A DNA stretch of 64,000 bases from Bacteroidota bacterium (GTDB lineage: Bacteria > Bacteroidota > Bacteroidia > Bacteroidales > F082). The notes beneath the pieces were generated by a model. That model was not told the DNA's origin. It did no database searches and worked only from the letters and a program-made list of their open reading frames with translations. A program made the translations under genes and the position numbers. The stretch is from the NCBI GenBank assembly GCA_016715945.1, contig JADJXJ010000001.1:682001-746000 (forward strand). Direction: 5' to 3'. Below are positions 51,955 through 59,782 of this stretch, piece by piece (the first letter of the stretch is position 1; every line of letters starts with the position of its first letter).

Positions 51955-53154
51955 TTACGAATTCCACTGCAACAAGCGCCTTTCGCCTGTGAGACCAACG
52001 ATCCCGCTGATATCCTGGCTTACCTCAAGCACACCTTTGTATTGCCCTTGCGGATTGCGCAGTGCGAAATACCGGATCATGATCTTTCGCCCTTTATGGT
52101 CAATCCAGAAAGTAGCTTCGTTTTGCGTGCCTGTCCTGAAGGCCTGAATAATTTCTTCCACCGTGCCGATGCTCTCCGGCGGATGGCACTGGCGCACGTT
52201 CCTTCCAATGATGGCTTTCGTTCGAGGAAACACCCTGTGTGGAGGGTCGGAATAAAAACACACTTTATCAGTTTCGTCCACGAGCGTAATGTCCACCGGA
52301 AGGTGACTGAACACCAGCATCAGCTGTTCCATGTTTAGCCTGCCTATGGGGAGCAATATCTCCTCATTTTGTTCGCTTAAGCTGGTCTCAGCACCTGGCC
52401 GGAAATTTCGGGCTTCCGGCATTTGTAATCCAAGTGATTCAAAATCAGGAACGAGGGCAATCAACTCATCCGCAGGAATACTTTCTTCCACATGATACAA
52501 AAGTATCCTGGTGTCTCGCAAATGAATGGCATAAGTGGTAAAATACAACTTTCCGATTTCCCTGTTGAAGGCTTTAAGATCGAATTTGCCGGGTTCAAGC
52601 ATGTCCACCGAATTCTTGAAGCTTCGCCGGATATCGTCGTGGAAAGACCACATCACACCGAGGCAGCCAAAATGCGGCCAGTGTTTTTCCAGCAAAGGAA
52701 ACAGAACGTTTTCCTTAGCTGTGTAGTAAACCATCATCGGTTCCAAAGCCTGAAACAAATGTTTTGCTTGGCCAAGCAGATCAGGGTTATCCGGCATCTC
52801 ATTGATCCGGCGGATGACAGGTTTCAATGCATGGAGCTGATCAACAATATTTTGGCTCCACCGGGCCAATATACCTGTCACGCTTTTTTCTTTCGGGTTA
52901 ACTCCGGGCATAGTGCGAAGAGTATTGCCCAGGGTGTTCAGGAACTTATTGATCCCGGTTTTGAGTGTAGCTATTTCAATTCCCTCCTGAACCAACCCGT
53001 GCACAAGTTCGATGATGTCGTATGCCTGGGTGTTGTTGATTATTTCTTTGTTTCTGCGAATCGCTTCCAGCGCATCATCTTGATTCAAAATACTGTAAAA
53101 CAGTTCCTTGAGTGCTCTTAAACGTTCTTGCCGGTGAATAGATATCTCTGACAT
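51955..53154 (-). CDS. DUF438, hemerythrin-like and PAS domain protein
   Basis: The start at 53154 (MSEISIHRQERLRALKEL) gives 399 residues. The order is an N-terminal DUF438 domain (residues about 5-75), a hemerythrin/HHE-like helical domain with candidate iron ligands in YYTAKENVLFPLLEKHWP and SFHDDIRRSF (about 160-235), and a C-terminal PAS domain (about 280-390: MLVFSHLPVDITLVDETDKVCFY, then FRTGTQNEATFWIDHKG). It is a cytosolic sensor-like protein of the type that detects oxygen, iron or nitric oxide in anaerobes. There is no kinase or output domain. It lies upstream of and on the same strand as the M6 protease gene, but the 108-base gap makes co-transcription uncertain. Confidence 0.88.
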   Translation of the reverse strand: MSEISIHRQERLRALKELFYSILNQDDALEAIRRNKEIINNTQAYDIIELVHGLVQEGIEIATLKTGINKFLNTLGNTLRTMPGVNPKEKSVTGILARWSQNIVDQLHALKPVIRRINEMPDNPDLLGQAKHLFQALEPMMVYYTAKENVLFPLLEKHWPHFGCLGVMWSFHDDIRRSFKNSVDMLEPGKFDLKAFNREIGKLYFTTYAIHLRDTRILLYHVEESIPADELIALVPDFESLGLQMPEARNFRPGAETSLSEQNEEILLPIGRLNMEQLMLVFSHLPVDITLVDETDKVCFYSDPPHRVFPRTKAIIGRNVRQCHPPESIGTVEEIIQAFRTGTQNEATFWIDHKGRKIMIRYFALRNPQGQYKGVLEVSQDISGIVGLTGERRLLQWNS

Positions 53155-53299
53155 GTGTAAATTTTTTGCAAAAATGATGAAAATAAGTACGTCAATACCA
53201 ATTTTATTGTTGCTATTTACTTCATAACAATTAGTTAACATAGCATTTAACTTCACCTTAAAGCGCCGTTCTAAGTTTGCCGCAAATTTTGCAGGGAGT

Positions 53300-56113
53300 A
53301 TGAGATTTATTCACGTTCTTTTTGTGGGAATGCTGTTGTTTGCTGTCCTTCCGGTAGTGTCGCAAAACGCCGCGATCACAGGTAAAGTGACAGACAAGGC
53401 CACGGGTGAGGAGCTGGCCGGTGCCAATATATATATAAAAGGTACAACTATCGGTGTTTCCACCGACCTGGATGGAAATTATACCTTAGCCAACATACAG
53501 CCTGGTACCTACACCATTGTTTGCTCATACATATCATATAAGACCATTGAGTTCCCGAACATCAGGCTTAATTCTGGTCAACGGCTGACCATGAACATCC
53601 AGCTCGAGAGCGATGCTTTTCTGATCGAAGGTGTGACTGTGGTAGCACGCAGGGCCACCAATACCGATTTAGCCTTGATCAGCTCCATAAAATCGGCCGA
53701 GCAGGTGGTAAGCGGCATCTCCTCGCAACAAATCAAACGTTCGCAGGACAGCGACGCCGCACAGGTGGTAAAACGTGTTCCGGGTGTGATTGTGGTTGAC
53801 GGGCGTTTTATCAACATCCGTGGTCTGAGCGAGCGGTATAACACCGTTCTCCTGCACGATGTGACAGCACCCAGCATGGAAGCCGACGTCAGATCGTTTT
53901 CTTTCGACATCATACCCAGCAACCTCATCGACCGGATAATGATCTACAAGAGCCCTTCGCCCGAGCTGCCCGGCGATTTTGCGGGTGGGGTGGTGAAGAT
54001 CTACACCAAAGGTATCCCCGACGAGGAAGGCATTCAGGTGGGATACAATGCAGGGTTTATCGAAGGCGTCAGTTTGGGAAGCTTTTACCGGGCGCCTCAG
54101 GACCGGATGTACTGGACTGGCTTCAACAATGGAAAGTACAATCTTCCAGCCGATTTTCCGGCCGACTTGCGAAAGATTTACGACAACCCTGACCGTCGCA
54201 CTGCTGCCGGGCGGAGTCTCAACAATGCCTGGGTGCCCGAACAGCTACCTGCACTTTGGAACCACAGCGCCTCGCTGAATGTCGCAAAACGCTTCAAACT
54301 ACCTAAAGATCAATTTATTGGCAGCATCAGCTCGGTGAGCTACAGCAACAGCAAGAATGTGCTCGATATTGAGCGCAAGGATTTTAATTCATGGGATCCG
54401 GTCACCGGAAGCAGCGTCATTTACCGCTTTAACGACGAACGTCATGTTCAGAATATCCGTCTCGGGGTGCTTCAGAATTTTGCCTGGTCCATCAAACCAG
54501 ATCACATCATCGAGTGGAAGCATCTCTTCAATCAGTTCAGCCAGGCAGAATATATCCGCCGCACCGGGCCACATTACGACTTTGGTTACAATGCCGACAA
54601 CCATTCCTTCTATCAAATTTACAGGGGTGTTTATACTACCCAGTTGACAGGAAGCCATAAGTTTGATGAAAACAACAGCTTCGACTGGGTAGCCGGCTAT
54701 GGCATGGCGTACAGGGACGAGCCCGATTACCGGCGCTACAGGTCAGATCTGGACACGATCAACCTCACTAAAACACTCTACGTGCCTTTTGGTGCTGCAG
54801 CAGCGTATTTTCTTGGCAGGTTTTTCTCCGAAATGCGCGAATACAACTATACGGCTAATGTAAACTACTCCAGAAAACTTGGTATTATTGCAGGTATCCG
54901 GCCGGTGCTCAATGCAGGGCTGTTTGCCGAGTTCAAAGATAGAAGCTTTCAGGCCCGCAATATTGGCTATGTGAGGTCGAGCATCACCAACTTCAATCAA
55001 AACCTGTTGAGAGTTTCCATCGACTCCCTTTTCCATCCTCAGAACATCAATAACACCAACGGAATTGCCATTGACGAGCAATCGAATCCAAGCGATAGTT
55101 ACACCTCCGACAACACCAATTATGGTGGTTTTATTTCGGTGCTTGCGCCTCTGGGTCCGCGCCTGAACCTGACTTTTGGTGCACGCCTCGAAAACAACCT
55201 GCAACGCCTGAACAGCTTTACCCTGACCAACGATCCGGTGAACGTGGAGCTACCTGATCTGAAGCTCCTGCCCTCAGCCAGCCTCACTTTTAACCTCAAC
55301 GAAAGCATGGTGCTGAGAGCTGCCTACGGACGCACAACCAACCGGCCTGAGTTCAGGGAGCTTGCACCTTTCGGATTTTACGATTTCAACTACAACCTCG
55401 TGAAGAAGGGTAACGATAGCATCGTAAATGCAACCATTGATAACTTTGATATTCGCTGGGAATGGTATCCGTCTGCCAGTGAGCTGGTTAACGTTGGCCT
55501 GTTTTACAAACTTTTCGATAAGCCCATTGAAACCACCTTCGTACCCGGAGGGGGATCGGGCGGTATCAAAACTTTCACCTTTGCCAATGCATCATCAGCT
55601 TACTCTTTCGGCCTGGAAGCGGAAGTCAGAAAGTCGCTGAAAGGGTTGATAAACTCTGGTTTTGTGGATAGACTAAGCATCATGTTCAACGGTGCCTTAA
55701 TCCGCTCCCAGGTTAAACTTGGCAGCGCCGGAATCGGTCAGAAATACGAATCCAGACCATTGTTCGGCCAGTCGCCCTACATTATCAATGCCGGATTTTA
55801 TTTCAGCGATCCCTTAACACAAACTTACGTTACAGCACTTTTCAATGTGATCGGACGCCGGATTTATATCGTAGGCTTCGACGACTATCCCGATATTTAT
55901 GAAATGCCCCGAAACCTGCTTGACCTGACCATAACTAAAAATTTTGGAAAACGAATTGAGTTGAAGGCAGGTGTGAGCAACATTCTGGGCGCGCCTGCCT
56001 TGCTGCTGCAGGATGGAAATCAGGATGGAATATTCGACCGTCAGGCGGATCAGCGGATACAATTCAACAACTCTCCCCGCAACTACACTTTGGGAATGAC
56101 TTACAGTTTTTAA
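53300..56113 (+). CDS. TonB-dependent receptor with carboxypeptidase-like N-terminal domain
   Basis: The 937-residue protein starts with a signal peptide (cleavage near VVSQ), a carboxypeptidase-like domain (ITGKVTDKATGEELAGANIYI), a TonB-box-like region (IEGVTVVARR), a plug with VVKRVPGVIVVDGRFINIRGLSERYN and LPGDFAGGVVKIYTK, and a barrel. The sequence NNSPRNYTLGMTYSF is a normal barrel end with terminal Phe. The plug type, with no TonB box of the SusC form, suggests transport of a defined ligand. The next gene encodes a beta-helix lipoprotein, so both may act in one uptake system. It is divergent from the DUF438 gene and ends at a terminator. Confidence 0.9.
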   Translation: MRFIHVLFVGMLLFAVLPVVSQNAAITGKVTDKATGEELAGANIYIKGTTIGVSTDLDGNYTLANIQPGTYTIVCSYISYKTIEFPNIRLNSGQRLTMNIQLESDAFLIEGVTVVARRATNTDLALISSIKSAEQVVSGISSQQIKRSQDSDAAQVVKRVPGVIVVDGRFINIRGLSERYNTVLLHDVTAPSMEADVRSFSFDIIPSNLIDRIMIYKSPSPELPGDFAGGVVKIYTKGIPDEEGIQVGYNAGFIEGVSLGSFYRAPQDRMYWTGFNNGKYNLPADFPADLRKIYDNPDRRTAAGRSLNNAWVPEQLPALWNHSASLNVAKRFKLPKDQFIGSISSVSYSNSKNVLDIERKDFNSWDPVTGSSVIYRFNDERHVQNIRLGVLQNFAWSIKPDHIIEWKHLFNQFSQAEYIRRTGPHYDFGYNADNHSFYQIYRGVYTTQLTGSHKFDENNSFDWVAGYGMAYRDEPDYRRYRSDLDTINLTKTLYVPFGAAAAYFLGRFFSEMREYNYTANVNYSRKLGIIAGIRPVLNAGLFAEFKDRSFQARNIGYVRSSITNFNQNLLRVSIDSLFHPQNINNTNGIAIDEQSNPSDSYTSDNTNYGGFISVLAPLGPRLNLTFGARLENNLQRLNSFTLTNDPVNVELPDLKLLPSASLTFNLNESMVLRAAYGRTTNRPEFRELAPFGFYDFNYNLVKKGNDSIVNATIDNFDIRWEWYPSASELVNVGLFYKLFDKPIETTFVPGGGSGGIKTFTFANASSAYSFGLEAEVRKSLKGLINSGFVDRLSIMFNGALIRSQVKLGSAGIGQKYESRPLFGQSPYIINAGFYFSDPLTQTYVTALFNVIGRRIYIVGFDDYPDIYEMPRNLLDLTITKNFGKRIELKAGVSNILGAPALLLQDGNQDGIFDRQADQRIQFNNSPRNYTLGMTYSF

Positions 56114-56145
56114 TTCATACTCTCCTTTTTCCCTGCTTAATTCAC

Positions 56146-56176
56146 AGCCGGCGCTTTCGAGGCGCTGGCTTTTTTG
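56146..56176 (+). terminator. Terminator after the TonB receptor gene
   Basis: AGCCGGCGC/GCGCTGGCT forms a 9-base stem with one G-U pair and a 7-base loop, followed by TTTTTTG. Confidence 0.88.
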
Positions 56177-56299
56177 TTAACCTTGACTTAACAGTGATGG
56201 CCGAATGTTTACAATTAGCTTAAACTACAATTAACGGCAAGGCAAACTGGGCCGGATAGCTTTGCCACATCAAACTCTAAACCCAAATCAAAATCCATT

Positions 56300-58075
56300 A
56301 TGCGAATTAAAAATCAGCTTTTGAAGAGCATTTCCGGCCTGTTCATCGTAATGCTCGCCGTCAGCATGAGTCTGACTGGTTGCAAAAAAGAAGATGAAAA
56401 GCCTGTAGGCGATCCACCAAGCATCAGCCTGAGTGCCGAGACCCTGAATGCCCTTACCGGCACCAGTGCAAGCACCGTACTCACGCTCACCGCTCCTGAA
56501 GGACTTAAGCAGGTGATTATCCTGAAAAACGGTGTGCCTTTCCGGACTGAAAACTACAATGGCGAAACCTCTGCCACACTCAACTTTAGCTATGATATCA
56601 CCGAAACAACTCCCGGCACAGTCATCAACTTTTCTTTCCAGGCCATCGACAAACTGGATCGCTATTCCAGCCTTAAAACCTTCACAATCACGATTGTGGA
56701 AGAAGTGAAGGAAATTGTTCAGGTGAGTGGCAACATCACAGGTAATGTAACCTGGACTGCCGATAAGATATATCGTCTGAACGGCTTTGTGCGCGTACAG
56801 GATGGCGCTGTCCTGACCATTCAACCCGGTACACTCATCATTGGAAACCGCGAATCGAAAGGAACCCTCATTGTTCAGATGGGTGGCCGCATCATTGCCG
56901 ATGGCACTCCGGACAATCCTATTGTGATGACATCCGAACGTGCACCAGGTTTGCGTAATCCCGGCGACTGGGGTGGACTTGTAATTTGCGGTCGCGCAAA
57001 GAACAACATCACCGAAGCCACTGGACAGCCCACTGAGCTTGAAGGTGGTTATGGCGGATTCCACGGCGGAAGCAACGACGACGACAACAGTGGTATCCTT
57101 CGCCATGTGCGCATCGAGTTCGCCGGAGTTCCGATCAATCCTAATGAAGAAGTAAACTCGCTCACCCTGGGCAGTGTTGGTCGTGGTACCATTATCGAAA
57201 ACGTAATGTGCTCCTATGGCCTCGATGATGCATTCGAATGGTTTGGCGGCACTGTGAATGCCAAGAACCTCATTTCTTATCGCAATCTTGACGACGACCT
57301 GGACGTTGACCTTGGATACAGTGGTAACGTACAGTTTGTGCTTGTAGTTCGCGGCGAAAATCTGGCCGACCAGTCGGGTTCCAATGGTTTTGAGGTTGAC
57401 AACAATGGTTCCGGAAGCAATGCCCAGCCATTCACAAGTGGTGTTTTTGCTAACGTAAGCATCATTGGCGCCAAAGCAAACCGCGAAACCCCCATCAGCC
57501 TCCAGTACCAGCACGCTGCTCAGTTGCGCCGTAACTCGCGCATCAGCATCTACAATTCCTTTATGACCGGCTTCCCATATGGCCTTTATGTGGACGACGA
57601 CCGCGCAGGTTCCGGACAAGCTTTCCTCGACAACGAACTGCAAATCCGCAACCTTATCCTTGCAGGTGTTGAACACTGGGGCGGCAACGGTTACGGTTCG
57701 GCCGGCACTGTGTTTACAGGCCCACCATCCAATGGCAACCAGCATCCTACCAACCCGCGCGGCCAGGCACTTCGTTCGCATGCCAACTTCCCCGGCGGCC
57801 AGGCTGCTTATGAAGCTCACTTCAATACAGCTTCATTCAATAATGTGCTCATGCCTAAGTGGCAGGATGCCGGCATCAACCCCTCGCTTTTCGAAGATGG
57901 TACCATCAATCCTGTGCCATTGGCCGGTTCTATGCTGCTCACCGCTGCCAAATGGGACAACACCCCGAAAGCTGGTGAATTTTTCCAGAAGGTGAACTTT
58001 ATTGGAGCTGTTGGCACACAAAATTGGACAGCTCCCTGGGCCGAATGGAACTGCCACATCGTAAAATACTACTAA
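56300..58075 (+). CDS. Surface lipoprotein with parallel beta-helix-like repeats
   Basis: The 591-residue protein has a lipobox (SLTGC, Cys at about residue 27) followed by an Ig-like segment (about 40-130) and a long region rich in Gly, Asn and Asp. Repeated strand-turn units such as VTWTADKIYRLNGFVRVQDGAVLTIQPGT and GTLIVQMGGRIIADGTPDNPIVM suggest a right-handed beta helix. Similar lipoproteins occur next to TonB receptors in Bacteroidota; a role in binding the ligand of the upstream receptor is plausible. The terminator between the two genes means separate or partial co-transcription. A TAGCTTTG element is at 56257-56264. Function is unknown. Confidence 0.8.
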   Translation: MRIKNQLLKSISGLFIVMLAVSMSLTGCKKEDEKPVGDPPSISLSAETLNALTGTSASTVLTLTAPEGLKQVIILKNGVPFRTENYNGETSATLNFSYDITETTPGTVINFSFQAIDKLDRYSSLKTFTITIVEEVKEIVQVSGNITGNVTWTADKIYRLNGFVRVQDGAVLTIQPGTLIIGNRESKGTLIVQMGGRIIADGTPDNPIVMTSERAPGLRNPGDWGGLVICGRAKNNITEATGQPTELEGGYGGFHGGSNDDDNSGILRHVRIEFAGVPINPNEEVNSLTLGSVGRGTIIENVMCSYGLDDAFEWFGGTVNAKNLISYRNLDDDLDVDLGYSGNVQFVLVVRGENLADQSGSNGFEVDNNGSGSNAQPFTSGVFANVSIIGAKANRETPISLQYQHAAQLRRNSRISIYNSFMTGFPYGLYVDDDRAGSGQAFLDNELQIRNLILAGVEHWGGNGYGSAGTVFTGPPSNGNQHPTNPRGQALRSHANFPGGQAAYEAHFNTASFNNVLMPKWQDAGINPSLFEDGTINPVPLAGSMLLTAAKWDNTPKAGEFFQKVNFIGAVGTQNWTAPWAEWNCHIVKYY

Positions 58076-58102
58076 TCAGGCAATTTCTCTCATAGGTGAA
58101 TC

Positions 58103-58136
58103 AAGTCGGGAAGCCTCAGAACTTCCCGACTTTTTT
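58103..58136 (+). terminator. Terminator after the beta-helix lipoprotein gene
   Basis: AAGTCGGGAAG/CTTCCCGACTT is a perfect 11-base stem with an 8-base loop and a T6 tail. Confidence 0.93.
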
Positions 58137-58161
58137 GATTTATTTGCAAATTAATGTGCTC

Positions 58162-58761
58162 ATGAGATATATGACGTTCACAAAAATCTTTACCCTATCG
58201 GCAGCATTCATCATTGCAATGCTTGCAGCCTGCAACCAAACAAATAAAAAAACCACAGCTCAGGAACCTGCTTTCAGGCCGGTTTCATATTATTATGGTG
58301 AAGCAGAAAGAGATACCCTGCTCGTTGACCTGGTGACCTATATCGGACGTAAACCGCCACATGCCACTGCGCACACGAGGTTTGAGCCACAGTTCCGGAC
58401 TTACTACACTGATCTGGCGAAAAACTTCACCTTGTATTACTACAGTGTACAGAACGATCTCCATACCTTTTACCTGAGCAGGCCTGCCCGTACCCTGGAA
58501 GGCAATCGCCGGGGTGTGCTCGGAACATTCAGGCGTAATGAGGAAGGAAAAATTGTGGATTTCAGAGAGGTGCTCAACACGGTGGCGGGCGACGAAGAAC
58601 GGATCAGACAGCTTGGCCGGCAACTGATGGAAGCTTTTCTCACCAAAAACGGTTTTGATGAACTGCTCAATAACAGAAACCTCATTGAATGGCCCGACAG
58701 TTCGCTGAAATACGACACTACCGTTTTTGAGTGGCGTTATGTGCCTTACGCGATAGAATAG
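58162..58761 (+). CDS. Lipoprotein of unknown function
   Basis: The start is taken at 58162 (MRYMTFTKIFTLSAAF) because an earlier in-frame ATG lies inside the preceding terminator. The 199-residue product has a good lipobox (LAAC). The mature part carries FRPVSYYYGEAERDTLLVDLVTYIGRKPP, NDLHTFYLSRPARTLEGNRRGVLGTF and LNTVAGDEERIRQLG. No domain is recognised. It is the third gene in a row with an envelope protein on this strand and may be part of the same receptor system. Confidence 0.75.
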   Translation: MRYMTFTKIFTLSAAFIIAMLAACNQTNKKTTAQEPAFRPVSYYYGEAERDTLLVDLVTYIGRKPPHATAHTRFEPQFRTYYTDLAKNFTLYYYSVQNDLHTFYLSRPARTLEGNRRGVLGTFRRNEEGKIVDFREVLNTVAGDEERIRQLGRQLMEAFLTKNGFDELLNNRNLIEWPDSSLKYDTTVFEWRYVPYAIE

Positions 58762-58776
58762 CTTAAGCACAAAAAC

Positions 58777-58818
58777 AAAAAGAGGCTGACTTTTTGCAAA
58801 GGCAGCCTCTTTATTTTT
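58777..58818. terminator. Convergent terminator between the lipoprotein gene and sucD
   Basis: AAAGAGGCTG (58779-58788) pairs with CAGCCTCTTT (58803-58812), with a 14-base loop and T-rich stretches on both strands. Confidence 0.85.
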
Positions 58819-58831
58819 TACAGTGAAAGTA

Positions 58832-59701
58832 TCACGAAAGCAGTTCAAGCATTTTTGAGCCGATTTCGGCAGGGGAGTCCACCACATGGATGCCACACGA
58901 GCGCATGATTTCCTTTTTGGCCTGTGCGGTATCGTCTTTCCCGCCGATAATGGCACCGGCGTGGCCCATGGTGCGGCCTTTAGGTGCAGTGGCACCTGCG
59001 ATGAATCCAACCACCGGCTTGGTACCATATTCCTTGATCCAATAGGCCGCATCGGCTTCCATGCTTCCGCCGATCTCGCCAATCATGACAATTCCTTCGG
59101 TTTCAGGATCTTCCATCAGAAGTTGAACAGCTTCTTTGGTTGTGGTGCCAATGATAGGGTCGCCGCCAATGCCGATAGCTGTAGTCTGACCTAAGCCGGC
59201 TTTGGTAAGCTGGTCAACGGCTTCGTAGGTGAGTGTTCCGGAGCGCGACACAATCCCCACCCGTCCTTTTTGATGGATAAAACCGGGCATGATGCCCACT
59301 TTGGCTTCGCCCGGGGTGATTACTCCCGGACAGTTTGGTCCGATGAGGCGACAGTCGTAGGCCTTGATATATTCTTTAGCCTTAACCATATCGGCCACCG
59401 GAATGCCCTCAGTGATGCAAACGATCACTTTGATTCCGGCTTCGGCGGCTTCCATGATGGCATCGGCAGCAAATGCAGGGGGCACAAAAATTACACTGAC
59501 ATCTGCACCGGTTTTATCTACAGCTTCTTTTACAGTGTTGAACACCGGACGGTCAAGATGGGTGCTGCCACCCTTGCCGGGGGTAACACCACCAACCACA
59601 TTGGTGCCATATTCAATCATCTGTCCGGCATGAAAAGTGCCTTCGCTTCCGGTAAAACCCTGAACGATAATTTTGGAATGTTTGTTGACGAGTACGCTCA
59701 T
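58832..59701 (-). CDS. sucD: Succinyl-CoA ligase alpha subunit
   Basis: SucD binds CoA and carries the phosphohistidine in the interconversion of succinyl-CoA and succinate with ATP or GTP synthesis. The 289-residue protein has the CoA-binding Rossmann start (IIVQGFTGSEGTFHAGQMIEYG), RLIGPNCPGVITPGE, and the phospho-His in MGHAGAIIGGK. The beta subunit gene (sucC) is not adjacent, unlike in many bacteria. A TACCTTTG element lies at 59721-59728. The gene is followed on the minus strand by the convergent terminator. Confidence 0.97.
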   Translation of the reverse strand: MSVLVNKHSKIIVQGFTGSEGTFHAGQMIEYGTNVVGGVTPGKGGSTHLDRPVFNTVKEAVDKTGADVSVIFVPPAFAADAIMEAAEAGIKVIVCITEGIPVADMVKAKEYIKAYDCRLIGPNCPGVITPGEAKVGIMPGFIHQKGRVGIVSRSGTLTYEAVDQLTKAGLGQTTAIGIGGDPIIGTTTKEAVQLLMEDPETEGIVMIGEIGGSMEADAAYWIKEYGTKPVVGFIAGATAPKGRTMGHAGAIIGGKDDTAQAKKEIMRSCGIHVVDSPAEIGSKMLELLS

Positions 59702-59782
59702 TATGGTGTTTTTTGAGGTTCAAAGGTAAGTCTTTTTTGTGCGCTGTCATCACGAAATGTAATGTTAACAGGGCTTTGGCGG

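Noticed and set aside
56288..57820. 510-codon minus-strand open frame over the beta-helix lipoprotein gene
   Set aside because: No signal peptide, domain or ribosome-binding site; the plus strand has a lipoprotein signal and terminators on both sides.
59702..59782. Hairpin GTTAAC...GTTAAC at the hppA end as a terminator
   Set aside because: The stem is short, overlaps the end of the coding region and lacks a T tract; hppA and sucD may be read together.
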